DNA of 64,000 nucleotides from Sanderia malayensis (lineage: Eukaryota; Cnidaria; Scyphozoa; Semaeostomeae; Pelagiidae). This document shows positions 43,670 through 55,350 of the stretch, piece after piece. Where the stretch lies: the NCBI GenBank assembly GCA_013076295.1, contig RQOL01000699.1, positions 744,001-808,000 of the forward strand, given 5' to 3'. Numbering within the stretch: position 1 is the first letter of the stretch; every line of letters starts with the position of its first letter. The notes beneath the pieces are model-generated. The model was given only the letters and a program-made list of their open reading frames with translations. It was not told where the DNA came from and searched no databases. Made by a program: the position numbers and the translations under genes.

Positions 43670-44455
43670 CTACCATAAAAATGGCACAAGCTTTGGAGTA
43701 TGCATTTTGTAATTTTGGTATTCTGCTATGTGTCCCCATTTCTTATCAGCTTGTCTTTCTAGTAGAGGAAGACCACTTACGTTGGTAAGGAGGAAGGCAA
43801 CAAACAAAGGTGAACCAAAGCTGAGCCAATCATATCCTCCAAACACTGACGACGCAGAGAGAAAAGACCCAAGCCAAAGTGTTATTTCTCCAAAATAATT
43901 TGGATGTCTTGAAATGCTCCAAAGCCCAGTATCAATCCACTTGTTTTTATTTTCAGGATTGTTTCTGAATACGGACTTCTGTTGGTCTGCAATGGTTTCA
44001 AAGAGAAAGCCAACCATCCACAGTGACCAACCAACGTAGTCCCTGAGCTGCAGGGGTCGGTTACGTCTTTTCAAATTCAGTATCATTGTCGGTGACAATG
44101 TGATCCAAATCCAGGCAGCTTGAATCGTCCAGAAAATGAAGAACATACGCGGGCTATCTCTGGCTCTGTTGAAACGCTTGTCAATGCCTTTGTCGTTGAT
44201 TATGCGAACAACCAGATAAGAGCCGAGTCTCACTGCCCAAAGTGACGTGAACAAAGTTTGCAAAACTTGCCTTGTGTGAAATGTACCTCCCCAGTTCAGA
44301 CTTAGCCAGGAAAGCAAGAGGAAAGTCGACGAACCAGCAAGGTCGTAGAATGCTTCAGTCTTGAAGTAGGCAGCAACGGCCCAAAGGCCCCATTGTATAC
44401 TCACGTCAATCAGAGCTGCTTTGGCAAGAGGAATTTTAAGCAATTGACCCAACAT
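43670..44455 (-). CDS. DUF1295 / steroid 5-alpha-reductase-like membrane protein
   Basis: An intact, intronless gene of 261 residues with about six hydrophobic segments. The C-terminal part has the DUF1295 signature: FETIADQQKSVFRNNPENKN, WIDTGLWSISRHPNYFGEI and PLLERQADKKWG, the region that binds NADPH in steroid 5-alpha-reductase and isoprenylcysteine methyltransferase-like enzymes. Members of this group are assigned as probable NAD(P)H-dependent lipid or steroid reductases; the substrate of this one cannot be read from the sequence. The start MLGQLLK is the first ATG. The gene lies head to head with RPL35A. Confidence 0.92.
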   Translation of the reverse strand: MLGQLLKIPLAKAALIDVSIQWGLWAVAAYFKTEAFYDLAGSSTFLLLSWLSLNWGGTFHTRQVLQTLFTSLWAVRLGSYLVVRIINDKGIDKRFNRARDSPRMFFIFWTIQAAWIWITLSPTMILNLKRRNRPLQLRDYVGWSLWMVGFLFETIADQQKSVFRNNPENKNKWIDTGLWSISRHPNYFGEITLWLGSFLSASSVFGGYDWLSFGSPLFVAFLLTNVSGLPLLERQADKKWGHIAEYQNYKMHTPKLVPFLW

Positions 44456-45223
44456 AGTCGTAATTCTAAGAGCGTTTAGCGTTGAATTTGCTTCGGTTTA
44501 AAGAGAGAGAGAGATCAAAATCTGACACTTTCTTCTGCACTTGCAAAAAGTTACATAACCTGGACTGGCTTGGCTGGACCAGAACTCCTCCTCACTGGAT
44601 GAGCCTGCTTCCTCCTGCGGAGCTCCAATGTTCTGCGTTGGAGCGTTTTGCGGCTACATGAAGTATCAAAGAAAAAGCTTCGTTCTTTCATCTTGTGGAG
44701 TTTTAGGCCATCTGTGGTGAGTCTTAAGAATATTTGTATCCATCCCAATCAACTCTATCTTTGAATATATGGGCGGAAATATTGGGTTATATTTTAGGAT
44801 AAAGTATTGAAAATTCATAATAACTTAATGATATGGAGCCATAAAATGTATATACTAAAACTCAGCGAAGAAGAAGTAGCACTACTCTGCAATCTGTATG
44901 CGAATGCATAAAGGATAGAAATGAAATTTGAAGAAGGCAGGTTGATAGTCCTTCAAAGTTGCCTTATTCCTTCAAAGTTAAGATTACAGCTTTCATTGGT
45001 GCAGTTAGATTGGCTATAATATAGTGCGATATGATAAGTTCTCTGGACCCAACCTTACCTTAGGCTAATAGGTAGTTATTGTTAAAGGAACCTACGATAG
45101 GCCTTCCAGTCGGGATTATTTACCTTGCAGATTATAAATATATAGATAATTATTGATTTTGCTGTTTAAAATGAGCTACAAGAGAGATTATTTTATTTCA
45201 TTCCTTTTAGAATCTTGGTCAAA
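44456..45223. promoter_or_regulatory. Divergent upstream region of DUF1295 gene and RPL35A
   Basis: 768 bp between start codons. A run of GA repeats (gagagagagag) at 44504-44514 lies near the DUF1295 start. A pyrimidine-rich acceptor (ttccttttag) precedes the RPL35A ATG by 14 bp, so RPL35A has a noncoding first exon upstream. A minus-strand frame at 44551-44748 looks like 5' UTR or chance, not a gene. Confidence 0.5.
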
Positions 45224-45851
45224 ATGTCTCAACCAGTAAGGTAAGATATCGTACAGTATCTCAATCTCGAAGAAGTATATATACATGATAGAAAGACACA
45301 TGTAAACTTTGAATTTCTGCTCGGGTTATTTTAGCAATTAATAACTAATTGTATACATTCCTTCTAGACTTTATTCAAAAGGAATTTTCCTTGGCTACAA
45401 AAGGGGCCTGAGAAATCAACACGAGAACACAGCATTGGTTAGAATAGAAGGAGTCAATGAGAAGCAAAACACAGAATTTTACCTTGGAAAGAGGGTTGCT
45501 TATGTTTACCGAGCAAAGAAGAACACAGTTGCAAAAGGTGGCAAGAAACCGAGCAAAATTCGTGTTATTTGGGGAAAAGTTACAAGACCCCATGGCAACA
45601 CTGGTGTAGTTAGAGCCAAGTTTAGGCATAATCTTCCTGCTAAGGCCATTGGTGGAACTCTTAGAGTGGTATGTCTTCTTTTCAATTTTTTTGTAAAGTG
45701 TTTACAGATAACTCTGTTGAGACAGGTTTTGATGCTAGATCTAAGTTGTATGAAAACTTTATTTCTTGAAGGTGCATTTCTTTACTTTAATATTGATTAA
45801 TTTTAGATTGTTTGTTTTTTTTTTCAGATGCTCTACCCATCAAGAGTTTGA
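45224..45851 (+). CDS. RPL35A: Ribosomal protein eL33 (RPL35A)
   Basis: Three exons (45224-45240, 45368-45668, 45828-45851) give 113 residues; human RPL35A has 110. It is a large-subunit ribosomal protein. Seen: [69 protein letters not shown] and the last exon MLYPSRV ending, all conserved positions of the family. The first coding exon carries 17 nt and the last only seven codons plus stop. The ATG at 45224 is 14 bp inside the exon that starts after ttccttttag. Confidence 0.97.
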
Positions 45852-46444
45852 ATTGTGTTAAATATATAAATATGAAATCCAGAAAATTGTCGTTTATTTG
45901 TCTTTCGTCTGTAATGATATATCCTTGAATTTTTTATTTTTATGGAGTTTTTACAGCCTCTGCATTCAGCCCGCAATTTAATTCTCAGCTCAAAATTTTC
46001 AGCTTCTGGCTCTGGTTGCCTATTTTCCATTTACTTAATTTTGAAAAAGCATATATTTTATATTTGAAAGTAATTATCTCTTTCGAATGCCATATGGTTT
46101 GGGCGAAATATTGTCCCATGATTTGCTTGAAAATAACAATGTGGGAAATGGAAGCTGCGCGAATTTTGTGCTGTGGCGCCCTCCTTTTGAATATGTGACG
46201 TCATAGGCAGCGTGAAGCCGATCCATGCTGCCTTCTGCCTTTGTTCATATCGTCGATAAAGACAAAAACTTGATTGTATTTGAGCATTGAAGCAGAAAGT
46301 GCGAGCCATGGTTGGGGCGATTCAAATTTTCAGTTTGATTTATCTTGTTTTCGCTTTACTTGGACAATGTTGGGCCTACGTTTGGTGATAATTTAGACGG
46401 CTGAAACAAAAGTTGCAAGCAGCAAGAAACTCGCCAGAAAAATA
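45852..46444. other. Intergenic region upstream of MIS12
   Basis: Contains the 3' UTR of RPL35A and the MIS12 promoter region with a perfect TGACGTCA site. No further gene seen. Confidence 0.5.
46196..46203. promoter_or_regulatory. Palindromic CRE/ATF site TGACGTCA
   Basis: A perfect cAMP-response-element octamer 242 bp upstream of the MIS12 ATG, within a short GC-richer stretch. Position fits a proximal promoter element; activity is inferred. Confidence 0.5.
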
Positions 46445-48974
46445 ATGGACGGTTACAATTTTTCGACGAGGCGAGATCTCTACTCTTGTCAGCTGTTCGG
46501 GTTTACTCCGAGAGCATTTGTGGATTTCTGTAAGAAAAATCCCTTGTTTAATATGTAATTTTCTCATATTGTGTCTTCAACAACACCGCCAGTGTTTGAG
46601 TTTGTCCACATGCTTAATTCCAAGGATTTTGTTTTTCTCAAAGAAACTTTAGTTGAAATTATCGGCTTTCTTCCCCACCATCACGTATGTGAAGTTGAGA
46701 CATAAACATAATCTGACATGAATTTTTAATACATTCATTATTAATCATTTGCTGATCATATAGAAATTATGCCAATGAATTATATACTATTAATTTAGGG
46801 CAATGAATTATAAACTATTAAATTATGCCATCTTATGGGAAAAGATTTATATTTATTTTGCGTTTACTAATAAATTAGCACTTGAAGAAAAGAGACCTCC
46901 AAGGACATTAAACTTTGTTATTTACTGGTCAGCTGAAAAATCATATAGATCTCGTGTAAGGCAACAATGTTTCTATTCCTTAAATAAAATATTTAATAAA
47001 ATTTTTTTATTTTTCACCATGTAGTTCATAATATGCTGTCAAGAGAAATAAGTGATGCTCTTACTGAAATTGAAAACCAGATAAAGAAGGAGGTATCTTA
47101 ATTAATATTTCAAATAATTAAGAGCCCTAAATGCTTCTAATTATAGTGAACTCTTGATATAACGAATTTTTATAGTTTATAGTTTATAAAAACCAGAGGA
47201 AATGGTTTTTTGAATGGCTCATAGTGCAAATCACTTTATGATTACTTTCATTGTATTTCATCATGAGATTTCACTGGAATTTTTTTAGCCAATGTTATCA
47301 AAAAACATTTCAGAAGACAATATTATACAGGTATTTTCAAATTAATATTTATTGTGTTCAAAATACTAATGAGCCCTTAGTTTATCTCTAATTTTTTACT
47401 AAGGTCATATCTGATTAGCATATTTTTTTGAAGGGATCAGAAAATTTGCGGAACATGTGTGATAAAAACCTTGGAAAGAATGTGGACAGATTAGAGGTGA
47501 CTTGCATTAAGTTGTTATGTTAATATGTTTCAGGCAAAGAGCCTGTCTATGTACTACAGATTAGTTTGATACCATCTATGCATAATCTACATTGTTTTAT
47601 TGTTACAGCTTTACTTACAAAGCAACATCTTCACAATACCAGATAATGTGATTTTATCAGAAGATAAGGTTGTTGTTTTGCTCACAAATCTTCATAATTA
47701 TTATTAATTTGTTAATATTTATGCTTGGCAACTTGAATAGCTTTAAGGTTTAACAGTCATGCCTGAAACCACAGCATCTACTAACTGGAAAATACATGAT
47801 CTTGTTAGGAATCCGAGTTGATAAATTGAATTTAAAACTTCTACAATGCCCAAGGGAAGCATTAAGCTGTAAAACAAAGGATAATTCCAGTGAAAAATAA
47901 CAACTAGAAAATGGTTTTAATTTCTTATTAGATCCAAGAGCAAGAGACAAACACCAAGGAATTTGAGGAAAGCCTCGACAAAAGAATTGATGAACTCAAA
48001 AACAAGATCAAAGCAGTGAGTTGAAGTTGAATGAAGTACATTATTAACCTTTGCCATTTCGATGCTTACAAATAGTATCATCACATTTTTTGCAGAGTTT
48101 TAATTCAAGATGGCAAATGCAAAAGCAACTTAAAGAGATGGATAATCTAGAAGAGCAGGTAATGGTGAAATGGTGCATTATTAAATGACTTTGATTTCCC
48201 TTATGTCTTTTCATCGTTTTCATTCATGCTGGCTTTTTCATCTCTTTGAAAACATCTTTATTGACCACTCCAGGCCCTGCAACTCCTGCAGCGAACAAAT
48301 AACTACAGTAATGAGCATGAAATCTTAAATTGTAAGAATCTATTTTATATTACTGCATATCTTGCACGAGTTTTTCATTTTATGATACATACATACATAC
48401 ATACATACATACATACATACATACATACATACATACATACATACATACACACATACATCTTATGATAAGTTAATAGTGCATTGAGCTATGAAAATGCAGA
48501 ATTGCTTTATCAATTGGTGTTTGTTTCTTTTTCACAGCTGATTATATGAAAACGTTGTGTCAGAATGGAAGGCTATTCGTGGATTCAATGAATAGTGAAA
48601 TATCTTCAATGACATCTTCTCCAAAAGATGAGGTTAGTTCACCGGGAACACCTATAGAACACCCCTGTTATCATTGCAATACATTATCATAATTAACGGT
48701 ATAATTTAGGCCTCGTGTTCTGTCCATCTTGTTGTTTTATGATTTTTTGTGAGTCTACATGTTGTCTTTTACTCTCATATAATTCTGCTATATGGTAATA
48801 ACACCCCCCCTCCCCATTCATGTTATTAACTAAGGCTGGATTTATGCACGCAAACTCCGGATTAGATATCATGTACTATCTTTATAGTACTAAATATATT
48901 TTTTATAGTCACAAAATGAAGAATGTGCCCCTGTAAAGACAAAGAAGGCACGTAAATCACGTAAATCACGTTAG
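46445..48974 (+). CDS. MIS12: MIS12 kinetochore protein
   Basis: Ten exons (46445-46529, 47025-47092, 47289-47330, 47434-47496, 47609-47668, 47932-48015, 48096-48158, 48274-48331, 48538-48632, 48909-48974) give 227 residues; human MIS12 has 205. MIS12 joins the inner centromere to the KNL1-NDC80 network. The N-terminus SCQLFGFTPRAFVDF matches the family's FFGFTP motif; IFTIPDNVILSEDK matches the conserved IPSNILLPEDK segment; the middle and C-terminal parts are mostly helical with coiled-coil heptads (FEESLDKRIDELKNKIKA). It ends in a basic tail (ARKSRKSR). Low sequence conservation is normal for this protein; the motif order carries the call. Confidence 0.88.
48385..48458. repeat. (ATAC)n tetranucleotide microsatellite
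   Basis: About 18 near-perfect ATAC units in MIS12 intron 8. Confidence 0.95.
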
Positions 48975-49664
48975 ATACTATTTGCCATTCAACTTTGAGG
49001 CTTTTTAATCATCTGTTAACAAAAGAGAATTGTTTCAAATCAGTGACCTCAACTGTTCTAGCTTGATAATTTACTGTTTTATAGAGTTTCTATGTTGTTT
49101 CTATTTATCGGTGTCTGGTATAACGCAGCATTCTCTCTTTTTGATGTTTTATGATAGTAACCAGTCTTTACTAAGTTTCTTTCTTGGCACATTGATTAGA
49201 ATCTGTGTTTTTATCCGTTAATCATCCCACAACATTGGAAAATTTAAAAGAAAAATGTGGTATCATCTTTAGAAATTATAGGACAGAAGACTTTGATGTT
49301 AATATAGGATTTTGATGAATCTTAGATAGTTATCTGTTTTATTACTAATGTTATTGTTATGTCATTCTGAAAATTGTTTTCTGGTTTTAACTGATTATAT
49401 AATTAATGGCTAATTGTTTTCTCGATTTTTCCTGTATAGTCAATAGAATAATTGTTATTCTGATTTGCTTTATGCAATTTCTGGCAGGACTTAATTGTAT
49501 TTATCTTGAACATTGAATTATATTCAACCATGGAAGGAGATATAGATCTTTTAACATCTTCGTTCAATAGAAATTGCTGTTGCAGAAAAAGACCCTTGTT
49601 TGTGTGTGTCAATATGTACCCATGGGAACTGATATATATGCTTACATGGGTACCCTCTTTGACG
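48975..49664. other. 3' flank of MIS12
   Basis: T-rich, likely MIS12 3' UTR in its first part. No conserved frame or RNA gene recognised. Confidence 0.45.
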
Positions 49665-49828
49665 CAATAGCGTAGATAGGACATTTTATAGGGGGATGGC
49701 GATAAATTCAGATGTTCCGACAAAAATTTAATAAGCATTTTTGTTTCTTCGAGACTATTAATATCAGATAAGGAAATTAGCTATAATTTTCCGACAAAAC
49801 GGCAGTTTAGCGCTACAGGGGGTTTTTC
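49665..49828. mobile_element. Short internally deleted hAT relative
   Basis: Starts gcgtagataggacatttta and ends in cggcagtttagcgctacagg, matching both ends of the hAT at 4352-11084 (ccgacaaaaatttaataagc is shared) with everything between reduced to about 60 bp. Its extreme termini are worn, so no target duplication is visible. It preserves the sequence into which the fold-back element jumped in the larger copy. Confidence 0.82.
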
Positions 49829-50094
49829 ATTCTGGAAGCTCACTCACTAACGCGCAGCACAGCAGCTCGAATAAGTTTCGATTTCCTCAAGAACACAAGA
49901 GTCACTATCTTAAGAATTTGGAATTGGAAAGGTTAAGAAACTGCAGTACTCGAGTTAAAAAAACCTTAGAAGCTGATTTAAGTTTGAAATATATGTATAC
50001 AAAAATCCAAAATTTATAGTTTTTCGCATAAAAATTTACGATAGATAACAACATGTTGTTGGTATGCAACATTTCTGCATGGTCATCAACAACA

Positions 50095-50167
50095 GCCCGG
50101 CTAGCTCAGTCGGTAGAGCATGAGACTCTTAATCTCAGGGTCGTGGGTTCGAGCCCCACGTTGGGCG
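50095..50167 (+). tRNA. tRNA-Lys (anticodon CUU)
   Basis: 73 nt fold into a full cloverleaf: acceptor stem GCCCGGC/GTTGGGC, D arm GCTC..GAGC, anticodon arm TGAGA-CTCTTAA-TCTCA, variable loop GGGTC, T arm GTGGG-TTCGAGC-CCCAC, discriminator G. Internal A box (TAGCTCAGTCGG) and B box (GGTTCGAGCCC) are intact. A TTTT pol III terminator follows within 10 bp. No intron, no encoded CCA. It matches the common animal tRNA-Lys-CTT. Confidence 0.98.
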
Positions 50168-50532
50168 AATTTTGAACGACGATGATTTTTGGTTTTTGGT
50201 AAGTCTCAACCTGCAAGTGTGTAGATGTCCTCTTAAAATATTCTGTCTGAAAGGTACATTCATAGCATTTCGCAGCCAAAAGCACAATTCTGGGTACAAG
50301 GCTTGCCCTTCCACCATTGAATGAATCCCAAGAGTCGACCCAAGTGGCAAGCAAAACAAATTTTTAAATAATCGAAATTGACTTTTTTCGAGATCATTTT
50401 TAATTTTTAAATTTTGCGCGCAAAAGAGAATGCACAGCACAACACAATGGCACAGCACGATCCAGATTTCTTGTCGATCAGTGATTACCTACCACAGGGA
50501 AACAATCTGGTCGGTGAGATTTATTCAAGAAA
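50168..50532. promoter_or_regulatory. tRNA 3' flank and GTF2F2 5' region
   Basis: Only 365 bp lie between the tRNA and the GTF2F2 ATG. An upstream ATG at 50449 (MAQHDPDFLS) opens a different frame that overlaps the true start, so it would act as a uORF if it is in the mRNA. Confidence 0.5.
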
Positions 50533-53500
50533 ATGGCGACAGATGAGAGTAATGCAGTGGATTGCACTGGCCTCTCAAGGAGTATCTGGCTTGTTAAGGT
50601 AAAAAAATATGATTTAATTTGCTTTGGATCTCATTTATAGCAAAGTAACCGTATTATGGAGGTGTGAAATGTTGGTTAATTTGGGTCAGTAGCCATTATT
50701 TTGGGATTTAAAAAATTCCAAAATAGAAGGCATTTGTTTAATCTCTCTGGGGGACGAATCGACCAATTAGCGTGAACCTTCTATCCATCATTCCTCTTCC
50801 TCCTGTTTTGCTACCTAGAAAATTTTTCTCTTTCACAGGTTCCAAAATATGTTTCTGAAACTTGGGCCAAAGCTGATTCGTCTGGCATTGTGGGAAGTTT
50901 AAAAATTGACAAGTAAGTGCATATGATTCCATTCCAACACAAATCTCCCCAGGTCTCTCGAAATGAAAGTCTTCTTCAATGAAACCTTTTGCTTGACAAA
51001 AAATTCTCTTGATTTTATTTCAGGGGTCATGGAAAGCAGGTAGATATTCGCACATTGCATGCATCACACATAATTTAACTTTTCACAAAGTAAACATCTT
51101 TGAATTTGATGGTTTTCATTTTGTATTTTTGATGGCATTTAAGGTTAATTTTGAGCTGGCTGATCATCTCTCTAAACTTGGAAGCATTGACGGAGTGCCT
51201 CTACCTCGTGATCATAAATTACTGATGTCTGACATGTCACAGTCAATGGCTGTATTCTCTGAAGCTACCTCAGGTAATGTGTTTGCGAATTCCCTTTACC
51301 AAATCATTACAAAAGATTCCTTTTGCGACTAGTGACAGCATGGCTTAAACAAGCTTAATCAAGTATATTCACGAAAGCATCTTTTCCAACCATTGAAACA
51401 TTTTTTCGGCAATTCACTCACTACATGCATTGCCAAAAGTCTTGATACTTGGGTGAAATTTTTTTGCAAACAGTCATCTGGATAATGGCTTATTTGAGGA
51501 TTTACTCCAAGCCCAGCAAGAATCAATAATCCATTTTAAACTCTATTGAAATCCATGAGATCTAAATAACTCTTCATTGATAATTTTAGAATCTAAAGAG
51601 AAAGGAGTGGCTGACAGTAAGTATATTATACTTCGGACATTTATAGCTGGAGAATATTGCTTAACTAAGTTTAAGGTCTAATTCTGAGGACTTTTGGATT
51701 TTCTTTTCTTATATTTTATCAAAGTAACAATGGTTATAACGTAGCTCTCTCTTTTCATTTCATTTACTTCAATTGCCCTTTCATTTCATTTACTTCAATT
51801 GCCTTTTCCTTTCATTCACTTCAATTGACTTTTCATTTCATTTACTTCAATTGCCTTTTCCTTTCATTCACTTCAATTGACTTTTCATTTCATTCACTTC
51901 AATTCCCCTTTTTTCTTGTATGGTCAGGTGACACTCAGTTTGCATTTGAAGGAAAGATTGTGAAAAGGGCAGACTGCCGTCCTATTGAGAATCCAGGCTA
52001 CTTATCTTTAAAAAAGTATGCTTTAAAATGTCAATATTATGCACTGTATTCATAGTATAATTTCCAATAGAAAGTATGACCAATAGATGCTTTTGTGTAT
52101 TATGCAGTTGTTTTTAGAGGTCTTTAGGGTTTTAAGGGTCTCTATCAACATGTTTAGCCCTCCATGATTTGAAACTTTTGGTTGGAATGTTGCTTGCTTT
52201 TTTAATTCAATTAAATAAGCATCAATTAAAACTGGCATGTTCGTTGGGTTGTGACTTCCCCAGTCTGGCAATTTGAGAAAAGTGAAAAATTTTTGACTTA
52301 GAGAGTAGATCATATTACTATTTGCTTTCTTTTAATTTCTTTTCCTTTTTTTATATGCAATAACCTTCAACTTGTCGAAGTTTGCATTAATTGGTAGATA
52401 GATAGAATTGGAATATGGTCTCAGTCTTTTGGACCTTTCACATTAACTTTCTGCATTTCAGGAATGCGATAAGGCTGGCTGTGCAACCGAAGCGTAAAAC
52501 ACAACAAATAACTGGACTTGTTCCTGCAACAAACTTCAAGCCAGTTAGAGATCACAAGTTCAATGTAAGTATAGAGTCTCTGCACCTGAACACAGGTTAA
52601 TTATTGACAATCTTTTCCTGGGTATACTCACCATATGTAATCTGGCACAGATCAATTTCATCTGTTGAGGTGAATTTGTTTGTTATGACAGATTGAGAGG
52701 GAAAAGAAACGAAAAGACGAAGGAAAGCGAGCCAGAGCAGAGAGAGAGGAAGTGCTTGAAATGTTATACTCTGCTTTTGAGAAGCACCAGTATTATGGTT
52801 TAAAAGATTTGGTCAAGTTAACTCAACAACCAGTGGTGAGTGCTTCATCAATTTGTTGGTAATTTCTGCTTTCCATATGCCTTCTTTCTTTCAGACGACA
52901 TGGATACCTGGCTATAGATAGAATTGTGTACGTGATGCAAGTTTTACTACGAACAGGGGCGTTGTGGGACCTGAGTTTTAGGGTGGCCAAAAATTTCCGA
53001 AAGTTGGGTCAAACGCTGAAAAATTTCCGAAAAAGTGGAAAAACCCCCAAAATTTCCGAAAAATCCAGCGATTTTGTTTTCACAGGGTGGGCCATGGCCC
53101 CCCTTCCCCTCGGCCACGACGCCCCCGACTATATATTAGGGGACAGCTGTCTTAAGGACATTTGTAAGATATGAAAAAGCTCTATCAACTCATAAACTTC
53201 TTTTTTGTGGGCTTTATTCAGGCCCCCACACTTAAGAAAACAATCTTGTTTTCTTAATCAGACCTCGGTGATCGTCGTGCAAAATGAATTTTGTTGATAT
53301 CAATCATGAGACTGTCTCCAGAGACAACATATGTGGGTCCAGTTGGTATAATTCCTTACCCCCAGAATTTATGGGTACTCATTTACCGTCCTCGGAAGAA
53401 TTGATAGTTGAGTTGGACGGATAGCTTGTAGTTCGTCGCTCCGACGGTATTTGGGCTTGAACCACTGAAGGCATGGAATCCAAAGAAGATCAAACCCAGT

Positions 53501-53931
53501 GTCTTAAACACCAGGCTACACCACCGTATGCAATACAGTAAAACCCGCATATAAGAACCAATGGATTAATAACCTTGAGGGTGATATTTATATTCAAAAC
53601 AATAGAAGAAACAATAGCCTATTGTCTTGGAACAATAGCCTGGATGGAAATTTCCAGGTTCTTATATGTGGGTTTTTACTGTAATGTTCATAGGAGGATT
53701 AAAATCAAGAAAAATGTTCGAGGTGTTAGGTGATTCGAGTTAATAAGTAAAATATACAAACCGCGATAGATGTACCATTGTTTTTCTTAGGTTTACTTGA
53801 AGAGCATACTCAAAGACATCTGCGTTTACAACATAAAAGCCCCACACAAGAATACCTATGAGCTGAAACCGGAGTACAGACATTACAAAAACGACGAGGC
53901 GTCAGAAAAATACCAAAGTAGCGACACTTAA
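50533..53931 (+). CDS. GTF2F2: TFIIF subunit beta (RAP30)
   Basis: Nine exons (50533-50598, 50839-50912, 51024-51039, 51144-51273, 51590-51616, 51928-52015, 52462-52564, 52692-52835, 53791-53931) give 262 residues; human has 249. TFIIF-beta binds RNA polymerase II during initiation. Seen: SIWLVKVPKYVSETWAKA at the N-terminal dimerisation domain, FEGKIVKRADCRPIENPGYL, and the C-terminal winged helix (EVLEMLYSAFEKHQYYGLKD, LKSILKDICVYNIKAPHKN, TYELKPEYRHYK). Exon 3 is a 16-nt microexon and exon 5 only 27 nt. The reading frame that keeps the family motif fixes the ATG at 50533. The last intron (52836-53790) holds two MITEs. Confidence 0.96.
51748..51905. repeat. 26-bp minisatellite, about six units
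   Basis: Units of the type tttcatttcatttacttcaa-ttgcc, with alternating variants (cctttcattcac), in GTF2F2 intron 5 next to the acceptor of exon 6; the pyrimidine-rich strand runs in the sense direction. Confidence 0.85.
52954..53127. mobile_element. hAT-like MITE, CAGGGGCGTYGTG family, copy 1
   Basis: Ends caggggcgttgtgggacctg and ggccacgacgcccccg; interior aaatttccgaaaaagtggaa and cacagggtgggccatggccc are shared with the copy at 62581-62744. Lies in the last GTF2F2 intron. No clear target duplication, one end worn. Confidence 0.8.
53534..53683. mobile_element. CAGTAAAAACCC MITE, copy 1
   Basis: About 150 bp with inverted ends tacagtaaaacccgcatata / tatatgtgggtttttactgta and inner aacaatagcctattgt repeats. 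TA at both borders. Relatives at 55510-55661 and 59376-59547. Confidence 0.85.
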
Positions 53932-54544
53932 CCACTGCTAAGTCTAATCTATTAAGATTAACTGGTTTACCCCCAACAAGTGTATTATATTTTGACTAAT
54001 TCCATGGGTTTTTAAAGGTTCGGTAAGCACGTCGACGTTATTAGAGGTTTGTGTTTATGATTTTGTTTATTTGATGGGTCATTGGGCCGTCAGGAATGTA
54101 GATCATCTGTAATGAAACTTGCAAAGGGGTTCATGCAGAAGTTACGCATTTGCAACTTGTGTTGAATTACTTCTGTTCAAGGTTGCCACGTAGGTTTAAA
54201 AGACTCAACAATAAGCAAAGCTACAACTCCGGGATATTTTAATAATGACGTTTTTTGTCAAGACAGTAAATGTATAGTTTCATGTAATACACTCATGCAT
54301 TTGGATAGATTTTGTTATCTATTATTGCTCCAACATGTATTTATTTTTACTACCATTTTGTTTTGTAATGTCCTATGGTAACTGTCCAGTTCTAGCCGGA
54401 GTTATCTTGTGGAATTTTCGAAAAAAGCTATGCTTGTGTGCACACTGATATAACTATTTCAATTTCAGTCATTGATTTCATTCACAGTTACTGTTTAGCA
54501 ACTTCTCGCTGTTTTCAGAATCATCAAATCAAATCAAAGGTATA
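53932..54544. other. 3' flank of GTF2F2
   Basis: Likely 3' UTR and intergenic DNA. No gene or named repeat seen. Confidence 0.45.
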
Positions 54545-54716
54545 CACGTTTTTTATTTTATAAGAAACCTAGCTCAAGCCCTACTAGTAAAAGTTTCTTA
54601 AATTTTCTATTGTTTTCTATTGTTAAGGAAAACAATAGAACAAAAGAATCTATTGTAATTTGGCAGAAATTCTACTAGTAGGTTTCTTATAAAGTGGTTT
54701 CTTATAAAAAAACGTG
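54545..54716. mobile_element. TTTCTTA-type MITE, short internally deleted copy
   Basis: 172 bp between TA borders, with ends cacgttttttattttataag / cttataaaaaaacgtg, the inner gaaacctagctcaagcccta motif and the same subterminal aagtttctta words as the 405-bp copy. Confidence 0.88.
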
Positions 54717-55350
54717 TACTTAGTTGTTGCCCAGTTGAGAAGAGCAAACTTCATTTTGACGATGATGTTGTGCTGCGTCAAGTAATTTCTTTACACCGTG
54801 AAATAATGGCTTGACGCAGTTGCGCAGCAAACGTTTGACGAAACTGCTATTTGAGCTATTTTTTATGGTAAACAGTACCCAATTGCCTCACGCCAATTGG
54901 GTTTGCGTCCCATTAGATTACTGATTGTCCTAATGTTTAATTAAAGCTTCATCCAACAGCTGTATTCAAGAGGTCAGGCGAACTAATCACGTCATTTCAA
55001 TAACAGAAGCTTATATATTAATAGTTAATAATAACTCTATGAATATTAATATTTAATTATAAATTTTGATATTTCAACGAAATAATTGCATTCGAGTAGC
55101 ATTTTTACCCAAAAACAAATATGATAAAATGAAATAAAATATTTAATCTCTGCACTAATATGTTTCCATTAATTTTTCATCAAAATAACAGTATTCAAGT
55201 CTTTAATTGCACACAATACCTGCCCTAATCAACCTTGGCTAATTGGTTGTGGAGTTCTATAAAAGACCATCCAAATGAAGTCTCTTCACAAGTTCATCTG
55301 TTCCACAGAGAAATAGTAGTTCCACGAGACCAGAGATTTCATCACGCAAA
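54717..55350. promoter_or_regulatory. Collagen-like gene upstream region with TATA and CCAAT boxes
   Basis: Very AT-rich. At 55258-55265 is TATAAAAG, and at 55242-55246 an inverted CCAAT box (ATTGG) 12 bp before it. With transcription starting about 30 bp after the TATA box, the 5' UTR would be about 60 nt. This is the only gene in the window with such a clear core promoter. Confidence 0.7.

Noticed and set aside
44551..44748. Minus-strand 65-codon frame upstream of the DUF1295 gene
   Set aside because: Basic, low-complexity, no domain, and in the presumed 5' UTR or promoter.
48361..48460. CRISPR-like regular repeat
   Set aside because: It is a simple ATAC microsatellite without spacers, in a eukaryotic intron.
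50414..50602. Frame starting MAQHDPDFLS upstream of GTF2F2
   Set aside because: It shares the exon but is in a different frame. Only the frame from 50533 gives the family motif SIWLVK and joins exon 2 in phase. It is kept only as a possible uORF.
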